64,000 bases of DNA from Yponomeuta sedellus (GCA_934045075.1 OW203736.1:21615805-21679804), one strand, 5' to 3'. Numbered from the stretch's first letter, positions 1-12,247 are shown. Translations and numbers: made by a program. Notes: generated by a model not told the origin, from the sequence alone.

Positions 1-185
1 CATCTTAATTAAAAAGCTCTATTTACGTGATAATTTTTATACGAGACGACATACTACATATTTGACCCCCCAAAATATCGTTAACTAACTCTTTTCGTTT
101 GTCCTTATATATTTAATAGATTTACACATTTCGTAACTATCCTCCTAACCCCTGAAGGTAAAACTATTCCGAATCTTCTAAAAGT

Positions 186-309
186 AAAAAGTATACATTG
201 AACATGAAAATAATCTCAAAATAGTTACGGAAAAAATACTCCAGAGGTCGAGTATTTTTTCCGTAACTTTTTTGAGATTATTTTTTATGTTCAATGTATA
301 CTTTTTACT
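186..309. repeat. Fold-back (long inverted repeat) element
   Basis: Two arms of about 57 bp (186-242 and 251-309) are near-perfect reverse complements around an 8-nt loop at 243-250. No ORF lies inside. This is a small palindromic non-autonomous element or a template-switch palindrome. No target duplication was identified. Confidence 0.75.
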
Positions 310-754
310 AATAGTCAGTTTTCCACATCTCCTACTCTTAAAGTTAATTGGAAAGTTAATTATGATGTTCTATGTATAGGACGCCGGGGCTTAGGAGGCT
401 ATGTTTTTGTGCCTGGGCCTTCAAGGGTCGACGTAATCAATCATTGTAATGTAATGTTTTCTTTCAGTTGACCTAGCATATCCGTTGTGGTGTCGTTTGC
501 ATAAATAATAAAGTAACTGGAGCTAAAAAAATGGACGCTAAATAAATGTCCGAGTTACGACCTCGATAAATTGACATTGTAAAGTTCTACATTTTGGATT
601 CGTATTGGCATACTACACTTGGGAACAAGATATAAGAGGGAGTAAGAAAATAAGTAACCTTTACCGGCGAAACTTTATTCACACGTAGGTTGCCTAAGGT
701 AATAGGATATAATCTTATCAATTGAAAATCACCACCGCCAAAGGTTTCATTAAT

Positions 755-1085
755 CTGAGGGTTTATCACGTCCACTACCATGCAAGAGGTCCCTGGTTCG
801 AACCCCGGCTGGGAACAAAAAAAATCCCCTAGATCTTGGATGTTTACTTTGAAAAGACTAAGTTTCGAGTTTTTTTGTGTATTTTTTCTCAAAAACGATC
901 TAGATTTTGAAATGGACACCTAGTTTGAATTGTAACGTTCATTAAGCCGCAGTTTCTGCGCTACTTTGAATAAAACCTTTTCATTTCATCACATGTTTGT
1001 GATGTCGTTGTTTCTAGTTCCCACGACACACGATACCCAGGGTGGGGCTAGAAGCAATATATGTGCCTGTATGTAAATGGTATGT
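755..1085 (+). repeat. tRNA-derived SINE (family 2) interrupted by another SINE
   Basis: A tRNA-like B box (GGTTCGAACC type) at about 790-806 is followed by the family body, which resumes at about 990 and runs to 1085 with the GGGGCTAGAAGCAAT motif. The same body recurs at 9740-9960, 10305-10430 and 33085-33250. Between about 853 and 990 a different repeat is inserted. It carries the GCCGCAGTTTCTGCGC motif also seen at 20070-20175, 25145-25245 and 61770-61830. The A-box half of the head is degenerate. Confidence 0.65.
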
Positions 1086-1090
1086 TACTA

Positions 1091-2429
1091 TACCGGCCAG
1101 TTCATTTTTGATGCAATACGGGCATGCGATCGGTTAAAATCAGAACGTGATCTGTGGATGTTGACATTAACATTTGACTCCTTCATGCTAAGAGGAATAT
1201 TATACTGTTTATAAAACTATTTAAAAACAATATGTACAAGAATACTTTTGCTGTAGGACTCATTATTCAAAAGCTTGGTGGGTCGGAGATTAGAACGTAG
1301 CAATATTCACATTAAAAGTGGGTAGGTAAAGGTTGCAAAGACAGACATGTAGACAATTTTATAACGCGTTAATACAGAATCTAAGCCCGAACATTTACGA
1401 CCGATAACAACACAAATATTATAAACAGACAGAGCGGGAAGACGTACATACAACATTTACTACCCGCAAGAAAGTCGTTATTGACCACGTCGAAAAAGAT
1501 TAGTTCAGCGTGTCATAATTCGCCCTACAGACAATCTTCCCGCCCTGACCTTACTTGCCAATAATAAAACATATCTATTACGCACTTTCGCTTGAACGAC
1601 AATATTATGGGTAAACATGAGACACTAAATGAAGCTCTAGAACTTGTGTATAAGCTTGACTATCATGGATTCTATTCCCAGTGGGCGCTGCCGAATTCGA
1701 TTCACAGAAATGGCGTCAGTGTCAGTGTTTTACCATGTTTATGATCGACTATCATAGCAGAAGATACAGGACAAGTAATTATATTGTGTGGACAAATGAG
1801 TGAATCCTTCTTCGTTATTTGCTGTTAAGTTTACAACTTTTCGCATTATGTATAAAACCTGTTATAGGACCTACATCTGAGTGCTTAGTGCGAGTTTTTT
1901 AACTACTCGATCGCGTTAACGTAAACTCATATTTCTTTGGCATCGAGGAAGCGCCACCTAGCGACAAGTATGGAAATTAAAATTGCTGAGTGCGAGTTGT
2001 AATGGTTTACGTTGAGAAGTGAACACGTTTACCAGCCAAAACACGAATAAACGCGAGTGCGAGTTATACTGTGACAGCGTTTTGGCAGTTCGTACGGTTA
2101 ACTTACTCATACTCACTACTCAATGCTCGATTAACGCGGTAGTAAAGTTATTCGATTGGATCTGTCAAACTCGCACTAAGCACTCTGTATATACATGGCA
2201 CTGAGTTGCGTCATACATTTGCCTACCGTACCCCACTTTATATTTTGTGCTAGAATCGTCGGAAACTTCCTAACGTCAGGTATTGACTAGGCGCCACCGC
2301 CCGCACCCACACGCTCGCTATCTAACAATGGCTAGGCTCGATAAGCCCGATGACTATTAGCTTTGACCGATGAGCTGATTAACGGATATCCAGATCGCTG
2401 GATTAGAACCGCTCCAGTGTTTTGGTAAT
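1091..2429. other. Intergenic, no recognisable feature
   Basis: AT-rich DNA with short ORFs only. No splice-consistent exon and no repeat shared with the rest of the window was noticed, apart from scattered TGCGAGTT words at 1880-2180. Confidence 0.5.
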
Positions 2430-2760
2430 TCGGTTTTCTTATGGTACCCTGTGCTGTGTGGTGTCGGCCTAGAGAATAGCAACAACCCAATTCTTCCCGC
2501 GGGTGTCGTAAAAGGCGACTAAGGGACACAAACCGGGGGGTGGGCAGCAGCGCCCCCTGCAGTACAATTCCACCGAACTGCAATCCCCAACCCGCATGCC
2601 CAGCGTGGGGATTATGGGCATTACCCCCTATGATGGCACAACGTGGCGCTCTTTAGGGGTGGGCTATGTCCAGCAGTCGACAAGGATAGCCTGACGACGA
2701 TGGTACCCTCAAGTACCGCAAAACGGACACCGACGAGGCGGAAGACCAAGGTTAAGATGG
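2430..2760 (+). repeat. SINE family 5, copy 1
   Basis: Shares a long, largely colinear sequence with 60905-61160 (same strand) and 11465-11800 (opposite strand), including TTCTTCCCGCGGG, GGGGTGGGCAGCAGCGCC and TATGTCCAGCAGT blocks. Two of its short ORFs (2332-2583, 2621-2830, minus) also occur as ORFs in the other copies. They are therefore repeat translations, not genes. Confidence 0.7.
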
Positions 2761-2769
2761 CAGGACGGC

Positions 2770-3595
2770 CGCATTCTTGAAGGGAGGGTGCGAGGTGAAA
2801 AGCAGAAGGGGACCCAGCAGCGGGACACAAATGGGACTAATAAAAAAATCAGTAAAAGAAATCCGACCTCTGGACAAGAGTCTCGCTATTACCTTTTCTT
2901 AGGTACTTGGCAGTGTCAAGGGATATTTAATTTTCCCAATGATACTGCTTACCAGCAGTGTCAATGGGCAAATTACCAAGTGCCAGGGATAAAATTTAAT
3001 TTCCAGACTTTGTTGCCAGTAGTTTCACGGGAAATATTATTTTCCGTGGCACAAGGGAGCTATTTCATCACTCATCCTGCTCCATACTCTGTAATATTAT
3101 GTATTCTTTGCCCATACTAGGTATCTATTCATCTGGACAAAAATGTGTTAAGAAAGAACAAAGGAAAATCCTTATTTTCGACAAAGTTAGAGCGTTAAAT
3201 GTAGGATTAAAGTCGTTAATTGACGTCTGTTTAATCAAATGGACTCCAAGTCTGGTCTTCTAAATATAAGTACATACGTAATTATAGGAACTGTTGACAA
3301 AGGCCTTATTAGTTATTTAAATTTAAGTCAGAGGTTTCCATAGCTTTATAGTTGGGCCATTGTGCGTGACTAGCGAATAGATATATCAAAGGTCTATTGA
3401 GAGATACGCCTTTAACGATGCGGACATTTCCTGTGATACTACGCCGCGCTGCAGAAACAGTTTACGTCTAATAGGTAGGGGCGAAGACTGTCGTAAACAG
3501 GCACTGAGCTAAACAACATTGATTCAGAAAATTGCCCTTACGTAACGTACGTGAGTCAAGCACGCATCTGCTCCTTTTTTATGTAGCCTAAAAAT
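2770..3595. other. Intergenic with an unidentified ORF at 2788-3120
   Basis: A 110-codon plus-strand ORF at 2788-3120 has no recognised domain and overlaps imperfect short inverted and direct repeats (TTGGCAGTGTCAAG and CCAAGTGCCAGGG words at 2905-2990). It is more likely a MITE remnant than a gene. Nothing was seen at 3120-3595. Confidence 0.35.
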
Positions 3596-3597
3596 TT

Positions 3598-3785
3598 CTC
3601 ACTGCAGGGCATAGGCCTTCTCCCAGAGGGTGAGTATGGGTTTAATTATCACGCGTGCCCACAGCGGATTGGCAATTTCAAGCGCTGCGGTATTTGAACA
3701 CCTCAGACACCCAATGACGGCACAAACTTGCGCTCATTAGAGGTGTCCAGCAGTGGACTAATATAGCCTGAAGAAGAAGAAGACA
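3598..3785 (+). repeat. SINE fragments with GAA tail
   Basis: Two repeat pieces lie here. One is CTCACTGCAGGGCATAGGCC at about 3598, which matches the palindrome at 31959-32043. The other is a family-5 tail, GTCCAGCAGTGGACTAATAT at about 3744, followed by GAAGAAGAAGAA. Confidence 0.55.
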
Positions 3786-4619
3786 CTCAGGTTTCTTCAC
3801 GGTGTCCTCATAGTTGACAAATAAGAACGTAACGTACTACATGTTTTCACGAAACGCAAAGAAAACGTAAACGGAGAGTTTGTCCCGTACTTAGATTACA
3901 GTAATATTTTTTTTTACCACTGAAGGCAGAAGCATTCAGAAAAACAAAACCGGCGTTTTAGGGGTAGAGGTATCAAAAAATGCGATAAAGTAATAATAGG
4001 ATTTGAAGAAATAGATTAACAAAACATAAACTCCTCACGCCAGTGTCTCGAGGGGTAGACAGAGACAAGGGTTTGCCACCGGCTACAATCCTGATAATCC
4101 TCTTTCGCTTCATCCATTCTTCATCCTTCATCATCCACCTAAGCCGTTTTCGACACTACGCTTGTTTTATGTAATATTCTACAGATAAATGACATTTAGA
4201 AAATTTACTTCTCAAAATTTGTGAAAATAATGCTCGGAGTTTGATAAACCGACTAACCGTCGCGGAATGCTAAATAGCACTTTCGTGACCTAAACACATT
4301 CCAAATAAAATATTATGTTGTAAAAGCTGAGTAAAACTGAGAAAAAATAAGTGGAAACATAAGGGTCTTTAATTTCTCGTTAAAAAGCAGCGATCTAAGT
4401 TGAAAAAACGGTTCCCTGAAAGTTTTAACTCAAAAATTTTAGTCCATTGCGTGGTAGGCCTATCATAGATATTATATTACTAGCCAACCCCCGCAAACTT
4501 TGTTTACAGATTTTTTTTTATGTTCTGTGATTATTACGACCTATTCTTAGACCTGCCAAATATACAAAAATCACAAAAATTGGTGAAGCCGTTTCGGAAG
4601 AGTTCGATATCAAACACTG

Positions 4620-4958
4620 TGACAGGAGATTTTTATGTGTGTGAGTGTGTATGTTTGTTTTCTTTTCACATCTAAACAGCTGGAGCGATTTTAATTAAAT
4701 TTGGTATGGAGTTAGCAGACACCCTGAATTAACACATAGGCTACTTTTTACGGCGGGGAAATATCTTATCTCCATCCAAATATACTCTCCATCGTGGGTT
4801 GCCTGGAAGAAATTGCTCTAAGCAATAAGGCCGCCAATTGTACTGTATCTTTGTAATTATGTTTTGTTTGTTTTTTCCTGGTGTACAATAAAGAATATTC
4901 TTATCTTATTCCCACGGTACAATAGATAAACCGCGGATAACGTCGCGGGGCACAGATA
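4620..4958 (+). mobile_element. Lep1-like non-autonomous Helitron, disrupted
   Basis: Matches the better preserved copies at 35369-35574 and 48634-48839: GGAGCGATTTTAAT, TTTGGTATGGAGTTA, CATAGGCTACTTTTTA and a GCGGGGCACAG terminus. The body is split by a retroelement 3' end at 4797-4912. The terminal CTAG is mutated to ATAG. Confidence 0.6.
4797..4912 (+). mobile_element. Retroelement 3' end (GTTGCCTGGAAG family) nested in a Helitron
   Basis: Begins GTTGCCTGGAAGAAATTGCT and ends GTACAATAAAGAATATTCTT. Homologous 3' ends occur at 30420-30506, 32940-33025, 40905-41035, 46599-46710 (minus), 49826-49950, 57371-57482 (minus) and 62822-62893. Several of these end in CTAT/GATA arrays. It is a SINE or a 5'-truncated LINE; the clade is not identified. 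Confidence 0.65.
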
Positions 4959-4964
4959 GCATTA

Positions 4965-6360
4965 GATATATCAGACAACACCAGCTAACCCCATCCCATA
5001 AGCCCGTTCCCATCATAATGATAAATCAATTAAAATAACAACTTGGCAACAATTCCTAACTTGGTCCTTGGATCCTGTCTGGCTCGCATCGTATAACTTT
5101 GAAAGAATTCCAGCAACGCTAAATTCCTCCACTGGTAAACCTCAAAAGAACTTCAACCTTATGACTGTGGACTTAGGGGTTGGAATGTGAACTACGAGCT
5201 GTGCTAAAACATCCACTACGGCACACATTGTATAAACTGAAGCCTTACGGGGCAAGGCCAAGTACGTTTCACGAGTAACTATCCGACGCATAACGAAGGG
5301 GGAAAATTTCGATATTGCATTATTGTCGTCTCTTTCCTGCCGAGTGAATAGCTGCAGGTGGAAAAGAGAAGGGGAACATTAAGAGGGAACCACACAAAGC
5401 GGTCCGGCAGCAGACTGTAACGCTAACTTGATAATGATGGGTGCAGACGGTCTCATGACAAAAAACACGTGCAGTTTTTCTATAATTTGATTAGGCGAGC
5501 CTATGACGCTTATGGTCGCCTTAGCGCCCCAATAAATGTAGCAAGTCGGAGACCACCGATGTTACCTGTATGTTAAATCTATCTTTAAGCATATTGGATG
5601 GAGTGACGATGTTTATTTTTAGTATTACTTATGTGATGTGGGTTTCCCTACGTCACGTCTCATCAGGGTCGCGCGTTATAGGATATTCGGATACGATTTA
5701 TTGGATGCCTGAAAATGTCAGCGCCGAGGCGTAGAATATGAGTGATTATGGATCCAATCGGAAAGACGATGTAGTGAATAGATATTGAGAAAGAAATTTT
5801 ACGTTGTTTGGACCTATGCAGAGGATTGCCGAAGGAAATATATCGGGCAAATATAGGTGGAAGGGCCGCTAAGGAACGTTCCAGGCGGACATATTGCGAC
5901 CTGCATCAGCAGAGGGCAAGAAGAGTACCCGAAACCTCGCGTGCGTGCATGCAACTACTATAGAATGTCGATGAAGCGAAAGATATCTGTCCGGATTGTA
6001 GCACGCTAACAAGAATCAGTCCATATTCGGCCACCGCTGGGCATAAGCATCCTCCAAGGCACGACACATCTTTCAGTACGAGTGCAAGGCGTATCTTGGA
6101 CTTCCAAGAAGTTTACAGTTTCAGTCTTTGTTTGAAAAATGTTTACACGAAGCGCCACAGCTGTATCCACAGCCTGTAAATTTGTTCATTGTTGTCTCGC
6201 GCTCGTATGCCTCGGGGTCAGTGCTACTAAACTTCGCCAAAGTGCCGAAGATTTTTCAAAATACAAGCTGTGATTGGCTAAGTAACCCGCCACCTTATTT
6301 AAAATACTTCCTGATTGGCTAGCTACATACTTTAAGGGTGCCAAAGATTCCTTTCAAAGA
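4965..6360. other. Intergenic with a LINE-like fragment
   Basis: No gene seen. About 5820-6000 resembles degraded retroelement sequence that recurs at 12120-12247, 31440-31495 and 42905-43010 (shared words GTGCGTGCATGCAAC and GATGAAGCGAAAG). The rest is unassigned. Confidence 0.45.
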
Positions 6361-6371
6361 TGATGCATACC

Positions 6372-6867
6372 TAACGTGACCAGACGTCCCGTTTTCAACA
6401 GGACTGTCCCTTTTTCTAATTACGAGTCCCGGTGTCACCGAAACTAACTCCGGAACGCAAAATTGTGCAGTTTTCGAAAATGCTCTGTTTTAATTGAATA
6501 TATTTTATGTTTGCCTGCTACAAAATGCTCTAGTAGAAAAGAGTATTTTCTATGAACAAATTGTGAACATCTGAAAAACCCAGTTCTAAAGGCGATGTTG
6601 ATAATTAAGGTAAATATAAAAAAAGTGCCAAGAGTTTCACTGTTACTTAAAATCATCACCAGCAATATTAAAGCAAATTTGTGGATCTGATAAGTATAAA
6701 TATAATTATAAATGTTGGTATAGTTTTTAATTTGTAACTAAGCTAGCCAACTTTTTCTTAATAAATAACTTTAAAAAAGTGTTTTGGTTTTCATTGACTA
6801 CCTCTTATTTAATTGACCGAAATAAAGTACTGTCCCGTTTTGAGTTAAAAAATTAATGGTCACGTTA
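6372..6867. mobile_element. hAT-like non-autonomous element with 8-bp TSD
   Basis: Terminal inverted repeats of 11 bp (TAACGTGACCA at 6372 and its complement ending at 6867) are flanked by the exact 8-bp duplication TGCATACC (6364-6371 and 6868-6875). Both ends also carry a subterminal GTCCCGTTTT motif. An 8-bp duplication is characteristic of hAT transposition. No transposase ORF is present (496 bp), so the element is non-autonomous. The minus ORF at 6444-6665 is incidental. Confidence 0.75.
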
Positions 6868-6875
6868 TGCATACC

Positions 6876-7690
6876 GCATCATAGGGAATCGAATAGCCTT
6901 GCTTCCGACTGTGGACGGTGGTACTGTGCAATAATCATAATCACCAGTCAAAGATGTCATTACTGAAACCTTCGATGTCATAACTAGGGTTTTAGGAATG
7001 ACATCTTTGTGCGAAAATCTCGGGTCGAACTAATTACACCTCGTAACGTTGGTCAGTACCCAGCTTAATGAAGACTACTCTTCCGGAAGATCTGTATCTA
7101 TCATTATCAAGTTCAGAGAAGCAACTTTCAATAACAATATTTCTGTAGGAAACTTCCGAAAGGACAGATCCAATTTAAAGTTGTGAGCCGGACAGACTTA
7201 ACTGGGTCAATGTGAACACGAGCAAACAAGATTGCGCCGCACACCGCTTCAGCTAACCGTTAGTTAGTTCTTAGTTTGCTAATTAAGCAAGTTTTTACGA
7301 CGGTTTCAGAAGCTGTGAACCCGCGATGAGCAGTGCTAGCGCACTGGTTTGACCACTTGCTCACGTGCCTGAAGTACTGTGTTCAAACCCGGTATGCCTT
7401 TCTGGCTTAGTAGGCTACTAAATATAATCTTTATGTAATTCCAGTTATATTTAGGCTTATAAAGTTATAACTGTAAACCTGTATAAACTAAGAGGCAAAT
7501 AAATAAGTATCAATTAATTAATAATTACTTCGACCATGCATGGTACAATGGTAATAATGCGATTGTTCTATAATTGTGCTAAATATAAGCAGGAAATATG
7601 CCAAATGTCGTTATCGTTTTCCTACACGTTCTCCAATGTTCAGTTCCATTTTACAAACTGTTTCCGAATAGGTTACTCCTTTCATTTACC
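6876..7690. other. Intergenic, nothing recognised
   Basis: AT-rich with short ORFs. A tRNA/B-box-like stretch lies near 7370-7400 (TTCAAACCCGGTATGCC), perhaps a decayed SINE. No gene supported. Confidence 0.4.
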
Positions 7691-7858
7691 TCAGTCAGTG
7701 ACCTGAGCCTTGACTATGTAACTTTTAACGTAACTATCTGTGTGCAAAAACGAAATATCTACTGGATTTGGTCGGTCGTACAGTTGAGTCTTTGTAAGAT
7801 ATCACTGTCATGTCTCAGATGTCCACTGAAATGCGGTTTTCACTACGCGTGATACATA
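7691..7858 (+). repeat. Host repeat, left half (split by mariner)
   Basis: Contains a block (GACTATGTAACTTTTAACGT) that appears in inverted orientation at about 9205-9230, and a block (CCACTGAAATGCGG) whose continuous, unsplit form is at 41495-41575. The mariner at 7859-9145 interrupts this repeat. Confidence 0.6.
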
Positions 7859-9145
7859 CGAGGGCTGCTACTTATGTATGCGGAATAGAAAAAATAAACA
7901 AATGTATATGGCTAAATATGCTTTTATTGTTTTTCAAAGTATTCTCCACTATGATCGATGCACTTTTGTATTCGATGAAACCAATTTGTAAAACACTTTT
8001 TCCACTCTGATTGAGGTATCTCCAAAACGTGCTGTTTGAACGCATCTACGGCATCTTCACGGGTCGAAAATCGTTGACCACGTAATTTATTCTTTACATT
8101 TGGGAATAAATAGAAATCATTGGGAGCCAAATCAGGGCTGTACGGTGGATGACCCATCAATTCAATTTTTTGACCATCCAAAAATGTAGTTGTTTCCTGA
8201 GATGTATGACAGCTGGCATTGTCATGGTGAAGTATGATTCTGCGTCGCTGGTTGTTTTGGCGTATTTCTTCAAATACTTCCGGCAAACAAATGGTCGTGT
8301 ACCACTCCGAATTAACCGTTCTGCGGTTCTCCAGTGGTATTGTAGCCACATGGCCATTAATATCAAAAAAGCAGGCCACTATTTGCTTTACAGTGCTTTT
8401 TGACATTGATAGTGCACGAGCCACTTTCGTAGGGTTCGGCTCATTTTGAAACACCCAAACTGTTGATTGTTGTTTAGTTTCGGGATCGTACGCGTAGATC
8501 CAGGATTCGTCACCTGTGTAGATATTATAAACAGATTTTGAGTCGCCTCCGTTGAATTCTTGCACCATTCGATGCGAGCATCTTTTTGATCTTGAGTTAA
8601 GTTGTGCGGGATCCAACGCGAACATATTTTTTTTACAGACAAATGTTCATGTAATATCCTATGAATGCTCGTCATACATATGCCCAGAACAGCCTCTATC
8701 TCGCGATACGTAACATGGCGGTCTTGCATTATAAGTTTTCGCACAGCTTTAATATTTTGTGGCACAACCACCGATTTCGGGCGACCTTCTTTAACTTCGT
8801 CCGTGAGCTTACTTCGCCCGCGATTAAACTCACTAAACCAGTGATACACAGTCGTTTTTGATTGAGCTTCACCACCAAAAGTCGAAGTTAATTGATCTAC
8901 GCACTGTTGTTGCGTTAAACCACATCGAAAATCGTAATAAATCATAGCACGAATATTTTCACGAGTGAGTTCCATTTTTTCAGCGATATGACATTTTAAA
9001 CCCAACAAAAACAAAACACTAACGTATATAAGGGAAAAATATTAGCGGCCAGTATTTAAAAAAAGAACGAATTTGACCATGGAGGTCAGACATTGCGTTT
9101 AAAATTATTAGAATCCCAGATTCCGCATACATAAGTAGCAGCCTA
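7859..9145 (-). mobile_element. mariner-family (Tc1/mariner) transposon, full length, inactive
   Basis: Inverted termini share the motif GGCTGCTACTTATGTATGCG: the left end starts at 7859 and the right end lies at 9120-9145, reading inward on the minus strand. The element abuts TA on the left (7857-7858) and TA on the right (about 9151). Length, internal minus-strand transposase and TA target agree with mariner. The right terminus has a few extra bases relative to the left, so its exact end is uncertain. Confidence 0.85.
7924..8969 (-). pseudogene. mariner transposase, DD34D, frameshifted
   Basis: Read on the minus strand from MELTRENIRAMIYYDFRCG (start about 8969-8972) through an N-terminal helix-turn-helix region, ending at the stop near 7924. 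The catalytic region shows GDESWIYAYDPE, then HHDNASCH, then YSPDLAPND. There are 34 residues between the second and third aspartates, the mariner DD34D signature. The reading frame breaks once near 8560-8600: the N-terminal half (IEWCK) continues out of frame, while the downstream frame resumes at SKSVYNIYTGDESW. A single frameshift in a conserved protein marks a recently inactivated copy. The remainder of the frame is open, so the copy is young compared with other debris here. Confidence 0.9.
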
Positions 9146-9345
9146 TGCATTACGCCTCATATCTATGCTGCAGAGTTAAGTAAACATTCGGCTTTCGCAC
9201 ACCTATGCATACGTTAAAAGTTACATAATCAAGTCGCAGAAAGGTCAATCTCGCAATGCGGAACCGTAACCTTAGACTATAGGCATCGCTCCAGTAAATA
9301 GAAATAAGAAAGGCGAACCTCCATCGCCCAGCGCAGCACTCCATG
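9146..9345 (-). repeat. Host repeat, right half
   Basis: Continues the interrupted repeat: TACGCCTCATAT adjoins the mariner right end exactly as in the uninterrupted paralogue at 41495-41575. It contains the inverted counterpart of the 7720-7750 block, so the host repeat itself has inverted-repeat structure. Confidence 0.55.
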
Positions 9346-9739
9346 TCAGTTCATTGTCTCGAAGAATTCAGAGTCACGTCAGAAAAGGTGGTAAACTTAT
9401 ATGGGCTCGCTTGACCGGCAAGTCACACAGTTATTCATAAAATGGTAGTACAGCCGACAACATTTACATCCGTGCTCTGTACTGTATAAAGGTAGGTGTC
9501 CACATTCCGCATCGTAAGCATCGGACGCATCACATGAAACGGATATTTTTTTTACTGTGCCTCCACTAGATAAGCAGCGATCAGATTTTCCGACCCAAGT
9601 TTTTGCATATAGAGACTATAGTATGCGCCTCCCGCTTTTGCACTACCTGCCTTAACTATAAGTGAGAAATGTTCCTTAGGACATGACAAGTCCATACCGA
9701 ATATTGTAAAACATAAAAATATTGGTTGTCTGTGCCTGT

Positions 9740-9960
9740 ATTTTCTCCAAATAAATAAATTAACATGACAACATTTACATACAGAACACATACATTGCTT
9801 CTGGCCCCACACTAGGATACCCTGTGTCGTGGGAACCAGAAACAACGACATCACAAACATGTAAACATCCAAGACCAGGGGTTTTTGTCCCCAGCCGGGT
9901 TTCGAACCCGGGATCTCTTGCATGGTAGGTAGATGCGCTACCGCTACGCCGCCACAGAGA
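9740..9960 (-). repeat. tRNA-derived SINE family 2, best copy
   Basis: Read on the minus strand it starts with a tRNA-like head with A box (TAGCGGTAGCGCA, about 9945-9933) and B box (GGTTCGAAACC, about 9906-9896). It continues through CTTGGATGTTTACATG, CACAGGGTATCCTAGTGTGG and AGAAGCAATGTATGTG. The head indicates RNA polymerase III promotion. The minus ORF at 9552-9923 is a translation of it. Confidence 0.75.
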
Positions 9961-10304
9961 TCGTCAAATTAAGTAGCAGCAATCGGATTGCAGACGCCAT
10001 TGTAATTCGGACTTTCGTAATGATCTACGATCTACGCGTATCTAATGTGTTTGTGAGACAAAGGAAGAAATCGAAGAAGAATTTGTCGTAATTACTTGTT
10101 TGTTAGCAGAAGAGAGAGAAACAGATAAGAAATCTAAAAAAAAAGAAAACATAATACGGGGTGCGTCCACTGCTCGGCATTCCGTATGACGACATCGGCA
10201 CGCAACACGAAGTTACTCCTCGAAGCAACGAAGTCGGCATTTCTGAGGACTAGCTTTGTGCGATCCCTACGATGCGGTATACTGGCCGCACTTGCAAAAA
10301 AAAA

Positions 10305-10430
10305 CCCCAGGTTTTGGATGTTTCTAGTTCCCAGGACACAGGGTATCCTAGTGTGGGGCCAGAAGCAATGTATGTGCCTGCATGTAAATGTTATGTTATG
10401 TCTTTCTATACAAAGAATACGAGTACCTAT
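10305..10430 (+). repeat. SINE family 2, 5'-truncated
   Basis: Carries only the body (CACAGGGTATCCTAGTGTGG, CCAGAAGCAATGTATGTG). The tRNA head is absent. Confidence 0.65.
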
Positions 10431-10592
10431 ACTACGATCCGTTTAATACGATAGGTCCGATGCTTAATATGCGAGCATGTTTTACGGGTACCCTCATCAA
10501 TCTCATCATTATATTTATGTCATTTATTAAGGCACACCAACAGCACAGAGGGCTTGCGTTGGTGCCAATTGCAGGTTGCACAACGCTTTCAC

Positions 10593-10712
10593 ACCTAGTT
10601 TCTCGAACGCTAACAGTCTGTTAATCTACGTTAACAGCTTTCATTTGTTTTTTTCTGTACGCACTTTGGCTAACTAACAACTGGCCAAAGTTAGCGGTGA
10701 GAAATGCCTAGG
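10593..10712. mobile_element. Small TIR element (MITE), copy A
   Basis: Ends in CCTAGTTTCTCG... and a complementary GAGAAATGCCTAGG. It shares the interior (CTGTTAATCTAC, TTTTTTTCTGTA, GCACTTTGG) with the MITE at 11623-11759. Confidence 0.6.
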
Positions 10713-11464
10713 AATCAACAAAATGTAATAAGCTAAGTTATTTACTGCATTTAAGTATTTGTTGTTAATTCTGTTTTTCCTCCTTTAATATAATATAAAA
10801 TAAGAATGCATACAGATGAGTACGAGAAACGGAGGTCCAGTTTAACACTACCGACTTATTCTAACAAATAAACTTATGTTACTACTATAATTGGACTGAC
10901 AAACATTTAGATAATTATATTTGAAAGCTAGATGACATCGATTTTAGATTTACAACCCAGCGTAACAAAAATGTAGTGTTTTGTTGAGCTGGTTCCAATT
11001 GTACCTACAGATACACAAACACGACAGATAAGAATTAATATTAGCTATCCAACCTACTCACACATGTTCACAATACAGTGTTACTGCCATGCCAATGGCT
11101 TTCAAAACAATAAAGATGTTATCGAAACTATAAAAAAGACACGTATTATGTTAGATGCGCTATTGGAAACCACTGAGCTTCAATTCCAGGACCTTGATTC
11201 TACTAATGCGTTGTAGTACAATGACCATGGCGATTTAATTACGTTACTGCTTTAAATCTACGCGCTCACACACATCGAACCTTCTATGTAGGCGTCAATG
11301 GTTTTAAAAAAACACACCACGTGACCCGACCATGTATCTGTCATCATGGTACTATAATGCACTCACAGAATCAGGGCCCTGATAGTTAGTCTTGGTGGTT
11401 TCTGTCGATTTACTTACTTAACTTAATTTGGTTTATCTGATTCTTCTCCAGGCTATATTAGTCC

Positions 11465-11800
11465 ACTGCTGGACATAGCCCTCCCCTAATAAGCGCAAGG
11501 TTGTGCCATCATGGGGGGGTAATGCCCATAATCCCCACGCTGAGCATGCGGGTTGGGATCGCAGTTTGGTGGAATTGCACTGCAGGGGGCGCTGCTGCCC
11601 ACCCCCCGGTTTATATCCCTTACCCCTAGTTTCTCGTACACTAGCAATCTGTTAATCTACTGTTAACAGCTGCCACATGTTTTTTTCTGTATGCACTTTG
11701 GTCACTTGACAACTGTTAACAGTAGATGAACGGCTTGTTAGTGTCTCAGAAACCAGGGGTAAGTCGCCTTTTACGACAACCGCGGGAAGAATTTGGGTTG
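11465..11800 (-). repeat. SINE family 5, copy 2 (split by a MITE)
   Basis: Reverse-complement copy of 2430-2760 and 60905-61160. The block between the GGGGGGTGGGCAG side and the GTCGCCTTTTACGAC side is interrupted by a 137-bp TIR element. Confidence 0.7.
11623..11759. mobile_element. Small TIR element (MITE), copy B, nested in a SINE
   Basis: Begins CCCCTAGTTTCTCGTACACT and ends AGTGTCTCAGAAACCAGGGG, imperfect terminal inverted repeats. It also holds internal complementary CTACTGTTAACAG / CTGTTAACAGTAG. It sits inside a family-5 SINE whose uninterrupted sequence is known from 2430-2760, so its borders are defined. The target is a TTA/TAA-like triplet. Confidence 0.7.
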
Positions 11801-12247
11801 GTTTATCTGATTACCCCATCCCATATCCACAGTAAACAGCAATTTGTGTTTTGGGCATCATGCAATTACTAGCGTCAGTATATATTTTTATAAGTACTTA
11901 CTATTAACGTTAATAAACAGAATAGGGGTTAATATTTCATGATAATAAAATGAATGAATGACCTGCAACGAGTAAGCAACTTGTTAAATATGACATATTG
12001 TTTCATTCTGTATTTTAAGGCTTTCCTTCAACCGTCCGTTTTGTCTGTAGTGAGGAGAAATTAATATACTTTATTAAAATAACACCCACTCATCATACTT
12101 CCATCGCCCAAATAGGGGATGTATTAGCAAAGGGGAAGATAAGAAGTACCCGGAACCGGCGTGCGTGCATGCAACGACTTATGAACGTTGATGGAGCGAA
12201 GGTGATCTGTCAGGATCGTGACAATGGCAGACCCTGGTCTTTGCCTA

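Noticed and set aside
7598..7852. ORF sharing DYVTFNV with 9150-9344, possibly a duplicated gene
   Set aside because: The shared peptide comes from an inverted non-coding repeat that flanks the mariner.
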